Positions 11,990-22,400 of a stretch of 64,000 nucleotides of DNA are shown here, piece by piece; positions within the stretch are counted from its first letter, which is position 1; each line of letters begins with the position of its first letter. The translations under genes were made by a program, and so were the position numbers. The notes under the pieces were generated by a model. The model worked only from the letters and a program-made list of their open reading frames with translations. It searched no databases and was not told where the DNA came from. The stretch comes from Maniola hyperantus. Taxonomy: Eukaryota; Arthropoda; Insecta; Lepidoptera; Nymphalidae. Location of the stretch: contig NC_048539.1 of NCBI RefSeq assembly GCF_902806685.2, positions 8,382,501 to 8,446,500 of the forward strand, in the 5' to 3' direction.

Positions 11990-12140
11990 ACGCGTAAAAT
12001 TTATCTCCTCACGCGCCATTTTAACTTTTTGTGTCAAATTTCATGTGAAAAGTACGATTTTAGTCCTTATTTTAAAGGTGAACCGTACATCTGACGTGAT
12101 TGAACCATAGAGATAAATGGCGCGTGAGGAGTCATTTTGT
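11990..12140. repeat. Inverted-repeat element in the SUCLA2 3' UTR
   Basis: TCTCCTCACGCGCCATTT faces AAATGGCGCGTGAGGAGT. Inside are GTGTCAAATTTCATGTG and further partial pairing. A related copy lies at 30960-31083. It begins about 105 bases after the SUCLA2 stop. Confidence 0.55.
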
Positions 12141-14412
12141 ACGGACTATATAAATACTGTTTCAGAACCAAAATTACGTATTTCTGAAATAAATTATTAT
12201 GCTTCTGAAACAGTACAAACTGTTGTGGTATATATTACGTGTTTATCGGCATGTTTCTATGTTACTGTCGCTGGTGGTGGCAGCAAGCGATACAATTTAG
12301 TTTCACAACAAATTCTTACGAGTGAAACGCGTGTTTCAAGTGCAAGTGCAATGTAAAGTAAAACATGACTATAGGGTAAGACTACGAAACTAATTTTAAA
12401 TTAATAAAAAAAATTGAGACAGTTGATTGTATTAGGCGGCATTATTCTAAACAACTGACTGACGTGGACAGAAAAATCTCCGAAACGTTGTTTCTTTCAA
12501 TATCTACGTAGTATTCCAGAAACTGTTTCTACAACTTTGTCCTTAGTGAACACATGGTTTAAATCTTACCCAATACATAGGTGGCGCATACACTGACTAA
12601 GTTTTTTTTGCAGTCACTACGTCGACACTTATCCTGTCAAAAGCGTGATATGCAAATCGTGTGAACGGGGTCCCGGCTAATTCATACAGTTCAGAAACGG
12701 GCAGTGATCAAGCTTACTAATGAATTTAAAATGTACAAAATGCTTTCACTGCAGTGTTGGGCGGTATGTCATGATACTTTTAAAATCTGGGATTTCAACC
12801 ATGAAGGCAGAAGGTGCTTCCCCACAAAAGCACGGGTTTCTGAACTATATAAAAGCTAAGCCGTAATCACACCTTACATCATACGACACTGAGGATTTGT
12901 GCACGAATAACTACGACAAACTTAAATATGTGATTTTATATCAAACGCAAGGAATTAATGAATTACTTAATCATTGATTTGAGCGGGTTTCAGTAGTATA
13001 ATGTTTTCGACTAAATTATTTATATTGTGCGCACGGTTAAAACTAGCTTGCCCTGAAAGTACGCATATTCATATTAAGTGTTCCCAGAATATTTGTTTGT
13101 GCACTAATTCCCAATAATACAAAGAATAATAATTATACTCTTTGCCATCCTATTAATCTCATAACTTCGTCGAATATCGCCGTGGAACGTAAGTTAGTCA
13201 CGTTGTGAGCGTATTGCTAAATGTATATGAATTGTGCGAGCTGTGTTATTTATTCATATTAGATTGATATGTAGATAGTAGAAACAAATGTTTAATTTTT
13301 TTTTAAATTAATGTTATTTATTAACTATTTTATTGTATTACGTACCTTTGTCATATTAAGTTTCAATTAGCTTACTCATGTTCACTTGATCGACACCACA
13401 TAGTAATGTATAATTATTTAGAGAGTAAGTGCACCGTGTTTAATCACAATAGTAATCAGTATGTCGTCATGTCTACTACTTCTAGTAAATATATAAAATG
13501 TATGTTAATTATTCTCGTGTTCCCAATATATGACAACCTGTTGACCTGTTGCGTAGCAGTGGTCCCAGGTTCGATATATAGATAGTATTTACTCAAGTAA
13601 ACAAGTGATAATTTTAAAAAAATAACACTGCCCTGCCATATTGAATTTGTTTCTTTTTGAAATAGCCAGTGTCACTCACTCAATGCTGTGAGGATTCTAA
13701 CGATACCATATTCATTCAAATCTGTTAAGGTATTTAGAAGTTATGGTGCAGAAAAGAATTCATATACATACACATGAATCCTCACAACATTACGCTAGTT
13801 TTTGGGCAGTCCTTTAATAAAAAATAATAACCAATAGTCATTTATTAATGATTCTTTAAAAACAATATTGGTTGTTGTGTAATTGTCAAATTTCTTGTTA
13901 AAAAATGAATGAATTTTATAATTTTCGAATATATTTTTAAAATACTTTCATAGAACCGTATTGAGTATTGTAACCCATTATTTTAAGTTGTTTATTTAGA
14001 AATTACATTATCGAAACTAATTAGCGAAACTCCGACCTATTTTTGGACACTTTATGAAGTGTCCCCGAACGTGTATCGTTGCAATAATCATGTATATAGT
14101 ACCGCACGTACTTGTATGTTCCTTTGTATATAGCTAACTTTGACAAGTTCATTATACTACGTATTCGTCAATGGGTATTCTTGAAGTACAATAAGTTTAT
14201 TTATTTATCCAAGTGATATTTATTTTTTTGGCTGTTAACAGTGGTTGAAATATAATAAACTATTTGGATCGTAGAATGTAGTTTTCTTCATTAATAAACC
14301 ATTCATATTATAATCAATCCTAAAGCACAAAAATAATTAATAGTTTTGGTATACTTTATTATATTATCAGTAGTTCACAATTCTTTCTTCACGATTTGTT
14401 TATATTAAATTA
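12141..14412. other. Unannotated AT-rich stretch after SUCLA2
   Basis: No gene or recognisable repeat was found on either strand. AATAAA hexamers occur near 14255 and 14293. A small hairpin, GGACACTTTATGAAGTGTCC, lies near 14046. It may include a long SUCLA2 3' UTR. Confidence 0.4.
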
Positions 14413-14880
14413 CTAGCTTATAGCCGCTACTTAGTCTGCGTGGACTACACAAACCCCTATCTATTTTACATCCTGAGTTAAATTTTCAAAATTCGTTAGC
14501 TTATTAATTGATTTGTATCATCTCCGACCGGAGCCCGTCTCGGTGATTTGGGTCGGATCTGACCCATTTTTTTACGCAGATGCGGTCGCCTTTCAGCTCT
14601 ATTCAGGCAATTATAAGGTTTATCATGATAGAAATAGAGTTTAATATTATTTGCGTATGAATCTGAATGAACCAATTGACCATAGACAACATTCACTCAA
14701 ACCTAAGTTGATGAGATATGATATCAAAAGTGGATGTCTATGTCATTGGCTCTGTTATCTGCATGCCAATTTCAGCCCGATCCGTTCAATAGTTTGTTGA
14801 GCTATGCGATGATAGATTAGATGAGTCGATCAGTCCCCTTTTCCTTAAGATATTTTGATATGATTTTATATTTAGATTAC
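14413..14880 (-). mobile_element. Helitron-like unit (type B) split by an insertion
   Basis: The 3' end with CTAG and the type-B core run to about 14500. The rest (GGATGTCTATGTCATTGG, CAGCCCGATCCGTTCAATAG) resumes near 14727. About 225 bases of unidentified sequence lie between. Confidence 0.45.
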
Positions 14881-14899
14881 GTTCTGTAGTACTTGCCTG

Positions 14900-15115
14900 A
14901 GCATCCTGAGGACGGTCATTATGCTGTTTTGAGTCCCGGAAATTTAAAAAGCTCCCACGGGATTATTTTATAGAAACCTAAATCCGCAGGGATGAAAGCG
15001 TGGGCTTCATCTATTTGGTACAGAGATATCTTGCAACTCGGAATCGGATCGATCGAAGTTCCCGAGATTTTAAAAATTTAAATACACGTGGACGTTGTTA
15101 CGGGGATCATCTGGT
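14900..15115 (+). mobile_element. Degenerate helitron-like debris
   Basis: Fragments resembling the type-A core: AAAAGCTCCCACGGGATT, AGAAACCTAAATCCGCAGG and a second ACACGTGGACG end. Heavily decayed. Confidence 0.3.
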
Positions 15116-15144
15116 TTAAAATAAATGTTTAATGAATCTAAAGA

Positions 15145-15190
15145 AGCTTCAATAGCTCAGCGGTTAAGGAGCCGACTGAAATCCTAAACT
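15145..15190 (+). mobile_element. tRNA-like SINE head fragment
   Basis: TAGCTCAGCGGTTAAGGAGC resembles a box A. No box B at the right distance, so this is not a functional tRNA. Confidence 0.3.
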
Positions 15191-15411
15191 GCCTACTGAA
15201 AGGGTCATAAGTCATGTTTTAACAAGAATTGTATAAAAGCTTTGGAAACGGTTTACCTTTTCAAGGCTAGTACTACAAGTCTCTCTTGGCACTTGAATGA
15301 CATTGACAGGGGGGCGCTGTTGGAGAACAAAGGCTTAGAATTACTCTTCAATTCCACACGACATTGGCGAAGTAAATTGCGCCCGTTTGGTGCAGCCGCG
15401 CGCCATTAAAA

Positions 15412-15540
15412 AAAAAAAGGCTTAGAATATTCGGAATATTCAAACAAGAACAAAGGGGATGACGGCAACGTTAGTTCCGATTTTCGCCACGGGCTAAGAT
15501 AGCCTTGTCGCACTGTAATAATAATTGCTTAGCCAACCGA
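15412..15540 (+). repeat. Dispersed repeat shared with 32530-32740
   Basis: GGAATATTCAAACAAGAACA, GACGGCAACGTTAGTTCC and AAGATAGCCTTGTCG recur in opposite orientation upstream of AP3D. Family not recognised. Confidence 0.5.
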
Positions 15541-15730
15541 TCTTGACTTTCGACTCGGTCAGCGCGCATCCTGGAGCCAAGGGATACTTTTCGTCTTGGT
15601 AAATAGTTTCCACAGGATTCTTTAAAAACCTTAATGCCTGCAGATGAAGTCGCATGTATCACCTAGTTTTGAATAAAATAAAAAACAATGCATTTATTGT
15701 GCACTTTATAAATAAATTTTAAATTTTCAG

Positions 15731-15805
15731 GTTGGGATCACTTATAGCAAAGGTGGCGGTCCAGGTGGAGGTGACGGTTGTTGCTGCGAAGAAAATAAAC
15801 GCTAG
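15731..15805 (+). CDS. Orphan Gly/Cys-rich candidate terminal exon
   Basis: A good acceptor (AAATTTTCAG) is followed by 24 codons and a stop, reading VGITYSKGGGPGGG then DGCCCEENKR. A polyadenylation signal follows at 16178-16183. I do not recognise the family. The three adjacent cysteines near the end could be lipid-attachment sites, as in several small GTPase tails, but that is a guess. No upstream coding exon was found between the SUCLA2 stop and this point. Joining it in phase 0 to SUCLA2 exon 9 would replace conserved SUCLA2 sequence and is implausible. A second frame across the same DNA is also open, and a 27-base stretch just downstream recurs near 8740. Repeat origin is therefore possible. 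Confidence 0.3.
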   Translation, partial: VGITYSKGGGPGGGDGCCCEENKR

Positions 15806-16177
15806 CAAAATACATAGTAATTCAAAGTGTGCGTTTCAAAGGACAAGACCAACTGCATTATAATTTATCAAACTTGTACTCAAATTCTAGCTTTTAATAT
15901 TATTGTCCAAGTTAATAGCTCGTTTTGAACAGTCAAATATAACAAACAAAAATATTTGTTGCTGGTCGTGTTACGGAGTGATATGCCAATGGTCTTCTTA
16001 TTTGAAATGCATAGTAGTAAGTTTGGTACTCTTGAAAAAATTTGTAAGCACTTTTTTTTTACTTTTGAGTTATTTTATTTATTTTTTATTGTAATTTAAA
16101 TGAAATCGAGTAAAATAGATATAAATCGTGTAGATGAATAGCGTTTTATTTAATTATTCTTAAAATTAAAACTTTCA

Positions 16178-16183
16178 ATAAAA
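16178..16183 (+). terminator. Polyadenylation signal AATAAA
   Basis: A canonical hexamer about 370 bases after the stop of the orphan exon. It is the only support for a 3' UTR there. Confidence 0.3.
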
Positions 16184-16202
16184 CTGTACATGATTATATA
16201 TA

Positions 16203-16208
16203 TTTATT
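16203..16208 (-). terminator. Polyadenylation signal of AP3D (minus strand)
   Basis: The plus strand reads TTTATT, giving AATAAA on the minus strand about 200 bases after the AP3D stop. It lies within 30 bases of the plus-strand signal, so transcripts from the two sides would overlap at their ends. Confidence 0.4.
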
Positions 16209-16406
16209 AATCTACGATAGAAATATACGTTTATATTATTTAATATATAAATGGACATGTTTCACTTAGACATGAATGAAAACATAGTCTGTAATATATT
16301 TCATATATGACTAACTATTATAACTAATTGTTCAAACAAACAATTGCACTGAGAGCGTGAGATAAGGTTTCCGTAGATCGTTAAAACTTCGGTACCGTGC
16401 CGTACA

Positions 16407-19400
16407 CTATATAACTTCTTTGCTTGGCGTGGAAATACCTAATGCTTCTTCATATCCGAGTTTCGTTTCATGTTTATCTGTGAAAAGAAAAAAATACATC
16501 TTCGACTTTATTCAAACTAATAGAAATATTTAGAATGCTTTAGGCACTTGTCCCAGTTCCCGCCGCTACCGAGAAAAGGGACGAACTATCGACTATTGTC
16601 TCGCTCAAGTAACGTACAATCGGTGTGTCACTAAGAGAAGAGATAAATATAGTAATAATAGTTGATAGCTGTGCACAATGCTGGCGATAAGTCTTTTCCA
16701 GTAGGTAGTTGTAGCGACACAAGAGGTATCAAAGAAAAAAACTCGCTTAGCGATGCTCTCTTGGGTGTCAAAACCCGCGCGCAATTTATTAGATATAGAA
16801 CTTTTTGTTTTCCGGGGTAAAAAGTAGCTTGTCCTTCCCCCAGGATGTAAGCTAATTTTGTACCAAATTTCACCAAAATCGGTTAAACTATTGGGCCGTG
16901 AAAAGTTAGCAGACAGACAGACGCACTTTCACATTTATAATATTAGTATGGGATACTCGGCGACCGGTGCGAGTCCGTCACACTCGCACCACTCTCTCAT
17001 AGTCCAGCAACAAAACTAACCCAAATCGTTTCTAGTTTTGAACTCAACTTGCTGCTCGCTTATTCTTAAAATTAATTTTCAAAAAAGAAAAGCAGAGATT
17101 TCGTTCACCTGTTTCGAAAGTTGCGTGATTGCGAAATTTTCTAACACATCCAATGACACCAAACCACTATTGTAAGTTTTGGTGTCATTGGATGTGTTAG
17201 AAAATACTCTGAAACACATAATAATGTACTGCACGCTGCACGCACCTTTTTTCGAAGTTTTCTTTTTCTTTGAACCCTTATCCTTGGTATCCTTCTTCGA
17301 CTTTTTGTGTTTTTCAGTCTTAAGTTTCTCCCGTTGACTTTCAGGTGCATCTTCCTTGGCGGTACTCTTAGAATAACTCTTTTCCTCAGTTTCTATCAAC
17401 AAATTGTCCCCTAAATCATTATCTACCAACTCTGATAGCATTAAATCTACAGCTTTACTGCGTTTGGAACTCTTGGCTTTCTTTTTATGACCGCTTTTTT
17501 CAGAGGGCCTTTTTTCTGTAGACTTATTTTGCTTAGAAGATTCTTTTTTCTTAATCAATAAACCAGATTCTGGCAAAGGATATTGCTGTATTCTCGACGT
17601 TAGCAGCTCTTCTTCACGCAATGGCCTAAAAAACAAATAATATTTTGTCAATTAAATTGTTGAAATCTCAAATTCCATAATTTCTTATGGTTTAAGATCC
17701 GTTATTAGAAATATCTAACCTCATGTGTTATTTAATCATGATAGAGAATATATGCTAGATAATGTATAGATTGATACATCGCGAATAGGTTGCCTAGCTA
17801 AATCACGTGCCTATGATTTTAAACAGTAAAAAAAAGTGTAGATGTTTTCAATCAACTTCCCTGATTAGTTATTTATGAAAGTCGAGAATCAGCTGAGAGA
17901 ATATACCTCAAGGAGTTTAAAAGTAAAAGTTGCCGACTTTCCCCTATGCGCAACTGGGGTTGCCAGATAGAAACAGTCTTCTACATCAAAAAAGCTTATT
18001 TTATTCCCAATCCAACTATCTAAGTTTGCCTTATCAGAAAAGCAAAAACAGTAAAATTTACATCTTCAATCTAGGCAACCATGGATTTTAAAAAAAACTT
18101 TTTGATAACGCAACCTAATACGGTCACGGTTGGATTGGCAATAAAATAATCTTTCATTTGATAAAATCAGGGAACTTGATCGAAAACATTTATTTTTATT
18201 GTTTAACATTATCGGGACGTGATTTAGCTAGGCAACTTATTCATTCTATTCGTTCGATATTAATCTATTCATTATCTAAACTAATATATTCTCTATCACG
18301 ATTAAATCACAGATGAGGGTAGATATTTCTAATACCGGATCTCCTACCATTAGTAAAAGGCGTAGGATATAACAAAATATTATTGATATATCAAATGCTT
18401 TTTACTAAAAAAAATATGAGAGCTTGGTGCGGGTCGTCGCGCAGAGGCGGCTCAGAGGCGGAAAGCGCGCACTGATGTATCGCATGCGGATACTCACACG
18501 TCGAGGTCGAGATCCAGCGCACGGTGCGGGTCATCGCGCGGCGGCGGCTCGTCGTCCGAGAGCGCGGCGCCGTCGGGCAGCTCGCCGCCCTCCGTCACCG
18601 CCGGCCGCTCCGTGCGTGTACCTTCTGCCGTCACAAACACCACAATCTTATTACTGTCACCTAAACTATACGTTGTACGCGACAGGCCGAGATGGCTAGG
18701 TGGGGACGCCCCGCACATTCACACTGCCGCCGCGCTAAGCCAGTGCGGGATAGCGCGGGTGACGTGCGGGTGTGCGGGGCGTCATACCCGATTGCCATCT
18801 CGACCTGTAGCGTACTATACATACGAAAACGATGCAAGGATACACTGGTATGTTTCAAATTATTTACTCGTACAGTGAGCCTAATTTCACCGTTATTAAA
18901 AGTTATTACCAAACTTTTAAAGTTGAAATAATCAGTACCCTTATTATAAATGCGAAAGTGTGTTTGTTTGTTGGTTTATTGGTTTGTCCTTCAATCACGT
19001 CGCAACGGTGCAACGGATTGACGTGATTTTTTGCATGGGTATAGATAAAGACCTGAAGAGTGACATACGCTACTTTGATCCCGGAAAATTAAAGAGTTCC
19101 CACTCGATTTTTAAAAAACCTAATTCCACGCGGACGAAGTCGCGGGCATCATCTAGTAGAGTGCATTAAAAAGAAAGTTTGTTTAATGATTTCTATTCTT
19201 TATATTTATTTTGTTTTATAAAGTAAGAATTTTGCTTACCATCACTTTCAGAGTCTGTGGAATGTCTTTCTACTTTGTTCTTCCGTTTCTTTGTCGGCCG
19301 CTTTTCCTTTTTACCCTTTTTAGAGTTTTCTCTTATACTTAAGTACTTATCAGATCTCTTGGCTGTAACAAAAAGTTTATTTTTACAATATTTCACATTA

Positions 19401-22400
19401 CTGCACATAAAACAGATCTCAACCGGGCTTGTGTATTTAACCTGTAGTCTAGGAGCTGCGCACACCGCCACGGTGCGACTTCAGATTGGTCTACTTGTTT
19501 TGCGATCACTGTAGGAGCATGCGCCCCTGATATCAGAACCCTGCTCTCAAGCGCAGTGGCGGACACTGTGACGACAATTTCAAACGTATGAAGTAAGTGA
19601 TGGAAAGAGCTACGCTTGAAGTTCCTTTACGTGATCAAATCAGGAATGAAGAGATCCATGAGAACCCGACACAGCTCAACGGATTGCGAATCTTAAATGC
19701 ATGGCCGGGCACATAATTTAAAACAGATAAACAGTGGCCCAAGGTACTAAAATGGTGACCCTGTACTGGAAAACAAGTATTAGCAGACCCTGCAATAGGT
19801 GGACAGACGGCATCAAACGAGTCTCAAGGAGCTGCGGCACTAGACCGCAGCATGTTGAACTCCCTACAAGAGAATTATGTCAAGAGAATTATGTCTATCA
19901 GTTGAGGATCATGATGATGTATCGAGCTAGAAGCGGAAGTGCACTCACTCTGCACCAGCAGCGGCACTTCGAGCGCGATCTCAGCGACGGGCACGTCGTC
20001 CTGCTGGTAGGAGCGCGGCGAGTCGTCCTTCAGGTAGTGGGGATTGTTGGCCTGCTCCTGTCGGCGAGCCTCGCGCATCTGCCGACATGAAGCGTTAACA
20101 GCTATTATGATAACTATGAACTGTTAGATAAAAGCAGGCGTTACTTTGCGGCAGTCTACGATATACAAGGAACAACAAGTTATGTAGCTAATAGGGTGTT
20201 ATACCCTTTTTACCCTTGAAAAGTGTCTTAATTTGATTCTCAGGTGATAATAAACCAAAAAAATCTCAAAAAATTTATTTGATTGCTAAGTGCAATAAAA
20301 ATGTATTTCAAACTTCGATAAAACGCTAGCCGCCATTTTGTTTAGGTTTGAGCTGCCATGACATCACACGGATTGGTAAACAACGGCATTTACTTGAAGA
20401 GTACATTTTCGCAACCTAAATGACGTCCCAGTCGGAAGTTATCATGGCGGCTACAGTTTCGTGCGTTTCGAATACTTGTTAGGCAGATTAAAAAAATGAA
20501 TTCTGATAAAAAGTGAGTCGTTGTTTTTTTTTTGCGTGAAGTAACGCTTACTTTATTCAGGATACCAAGATAGTAGTTTTGATGATAATGTTGATGATGT
20601 CCTAGGACGCTGATGATGATACGTTTAGTGTAAAGCATACCATCGCTAGCTCCTCAGGAGTGAACTGCTGGACGGGCTTGACGTCGGCCTGCGGCGCGGT
20701 GAACAGCGCCGCGGCGTCGTCCTCGCCCTCGGAGCTGGAGCTGTCCGACGAGCACACGTCATGGGAGAGCCACTGGTTCAAGTCGAGGCTGTAAAACGTT
20801 CATTACACCTATACAATAAAATATCCTGAAGAGTAGTATCGTTCAAGTATTGTATTTTTACCCACACTAATTTTTGTTTTTATCTAAACTATACTTAGAG
20901 CATCTGCATCTTTTTCTTTTTGGTACCTATTCTTTTTAGGACGCAAAATGAATTTTAAATTTATAGACTCTAAATTTTAGTGCCCTCTACAAATTTAAAC
21001 TATATATACGGTCACAAAGTTTGACAGGTCTAAATTAAAATAGGTTTGCCTGTCCTTTTCTTATTACATGGGTAAAAAAAAGTTGCAAATACTCTAAAAC
21101 TTAGTTGCACTCAGAATCAGTGCCATTGTCTTTCAAGTTACAACATGTGAAAAACATTTACATTTACATAGACATACACAAACTTCGAGATGTAACCACT
21201 AGTTGAGCACTCTCTATTCCCTCACTCTCACAGTTCTCTTCACCTCTACATGTCTAGCTGGCACTGTGGACCGATTTTTCTTTCAATATCGATTCCCATA
21301 GTGTAAGGGAACTGCAAGAACTACACTGTAAGGCTTACACCATCTGCAAAGATTTGTATGTTTTGAACAAAAGGACATACTCGGGCGGCATTGGTACTTT
21401 CTTCTGCGCTTTTGGCGCTACTGGTTTGAGTTCACCTTCGAACAGGCTGGCAAGCTCCTCAATCAATCCTCCACTAAAACTGTGGTTCACCTCCTCGCCA
21501 TTCATTTCCTCTGTGCTGTCCTTGTCTAGGCCATTGCTAAAATTATAAAATAAATTATTATATTACTACTAAAAAAATCAGCTAAACAATTTAGTAGGTA
21601 CCTATAGTAACAAGCAGTTGCGGACTATGAGCTTGCTTCAGGACCATGTCTTACCTTTGCTCGTGTTCTACAAGGGTGCCGATGACGTCATTCTGCACAG
21701 GGACGGAGTCCGTCAAGGCAGGGTCCGTGGGGTTGAGCCTCCGCAGTATGAGCGACAACAGAGCGGTGGCGTTGTGCGCTCGCTCTTGTACTTCCATGTC
21801 TTCACTGCACAGCAACGGTCGCATCCCCGCTAGAGTTTCGCGTAGTACCTGTATTTAGAAAAACAATTAATTTAAAGTTTTTTTTTTTTACTTGATATTT
21901 CGATATTCTTTTTAAATAAAGAGTAGATAGAAATAAATAGTAGATCTAACTGTGAAATTATTAGCTCCAGTTACCTAATTTTAAGATTATTAAGATCAAT
22001 TTAAGCTGTTGGTATTCAAAAGAAAATAAAATAGTCTGTAATAGATCTCGCGCAGCGATCGGGTAAATATCCAACAGATACGTACGGCAAGTGCGGCGGG
22101 CAGGTCGCCGCGCTGCTCGTACAGCAGCAGCAGCTTAGCGGCCAGCTTGAGCGCGGCGTGCGCGCACACGGCACGCGCGCGCATAGGCGCGCCGCCCGCC
22201 GCCGCGCCCGCGCACAGCGCCAGTGGCGACAGCGCCTCGCGCATCACGTCCTCTTCCCTACATACAAACATACTTCCAGCTAACAAATGCCACTTTAACA
22301 TTACCTCGAATGCAAAATGCTACCTACTTTTTTAACTCAGTTGGCGACCCTCAGAAAACACAGAAAAATCGTTTTCTAAAATCTATCAGTGTAACAAATA

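Noticed and set aside
17079..17245. Reading AP3D exon 18 straight on into the following sequence
   Set aside because: The frame stays open but runs into the hairpin; a good GTGCGT donor at the end of the Lys-rich tract and a phase-matched exon 19 fit better.
18424..18931. Several GC-rich frames
   Set aside because: They are antisense to AP3D exon 17 and the GC-rich MITE next to it.
19193..19471. Minus-strand frame starting MAVCAAPRLQ
   Set aside because: Only its KRSDKYLSIRENSKKG part is real, as AP3D exon 16; the start is intron sequence.
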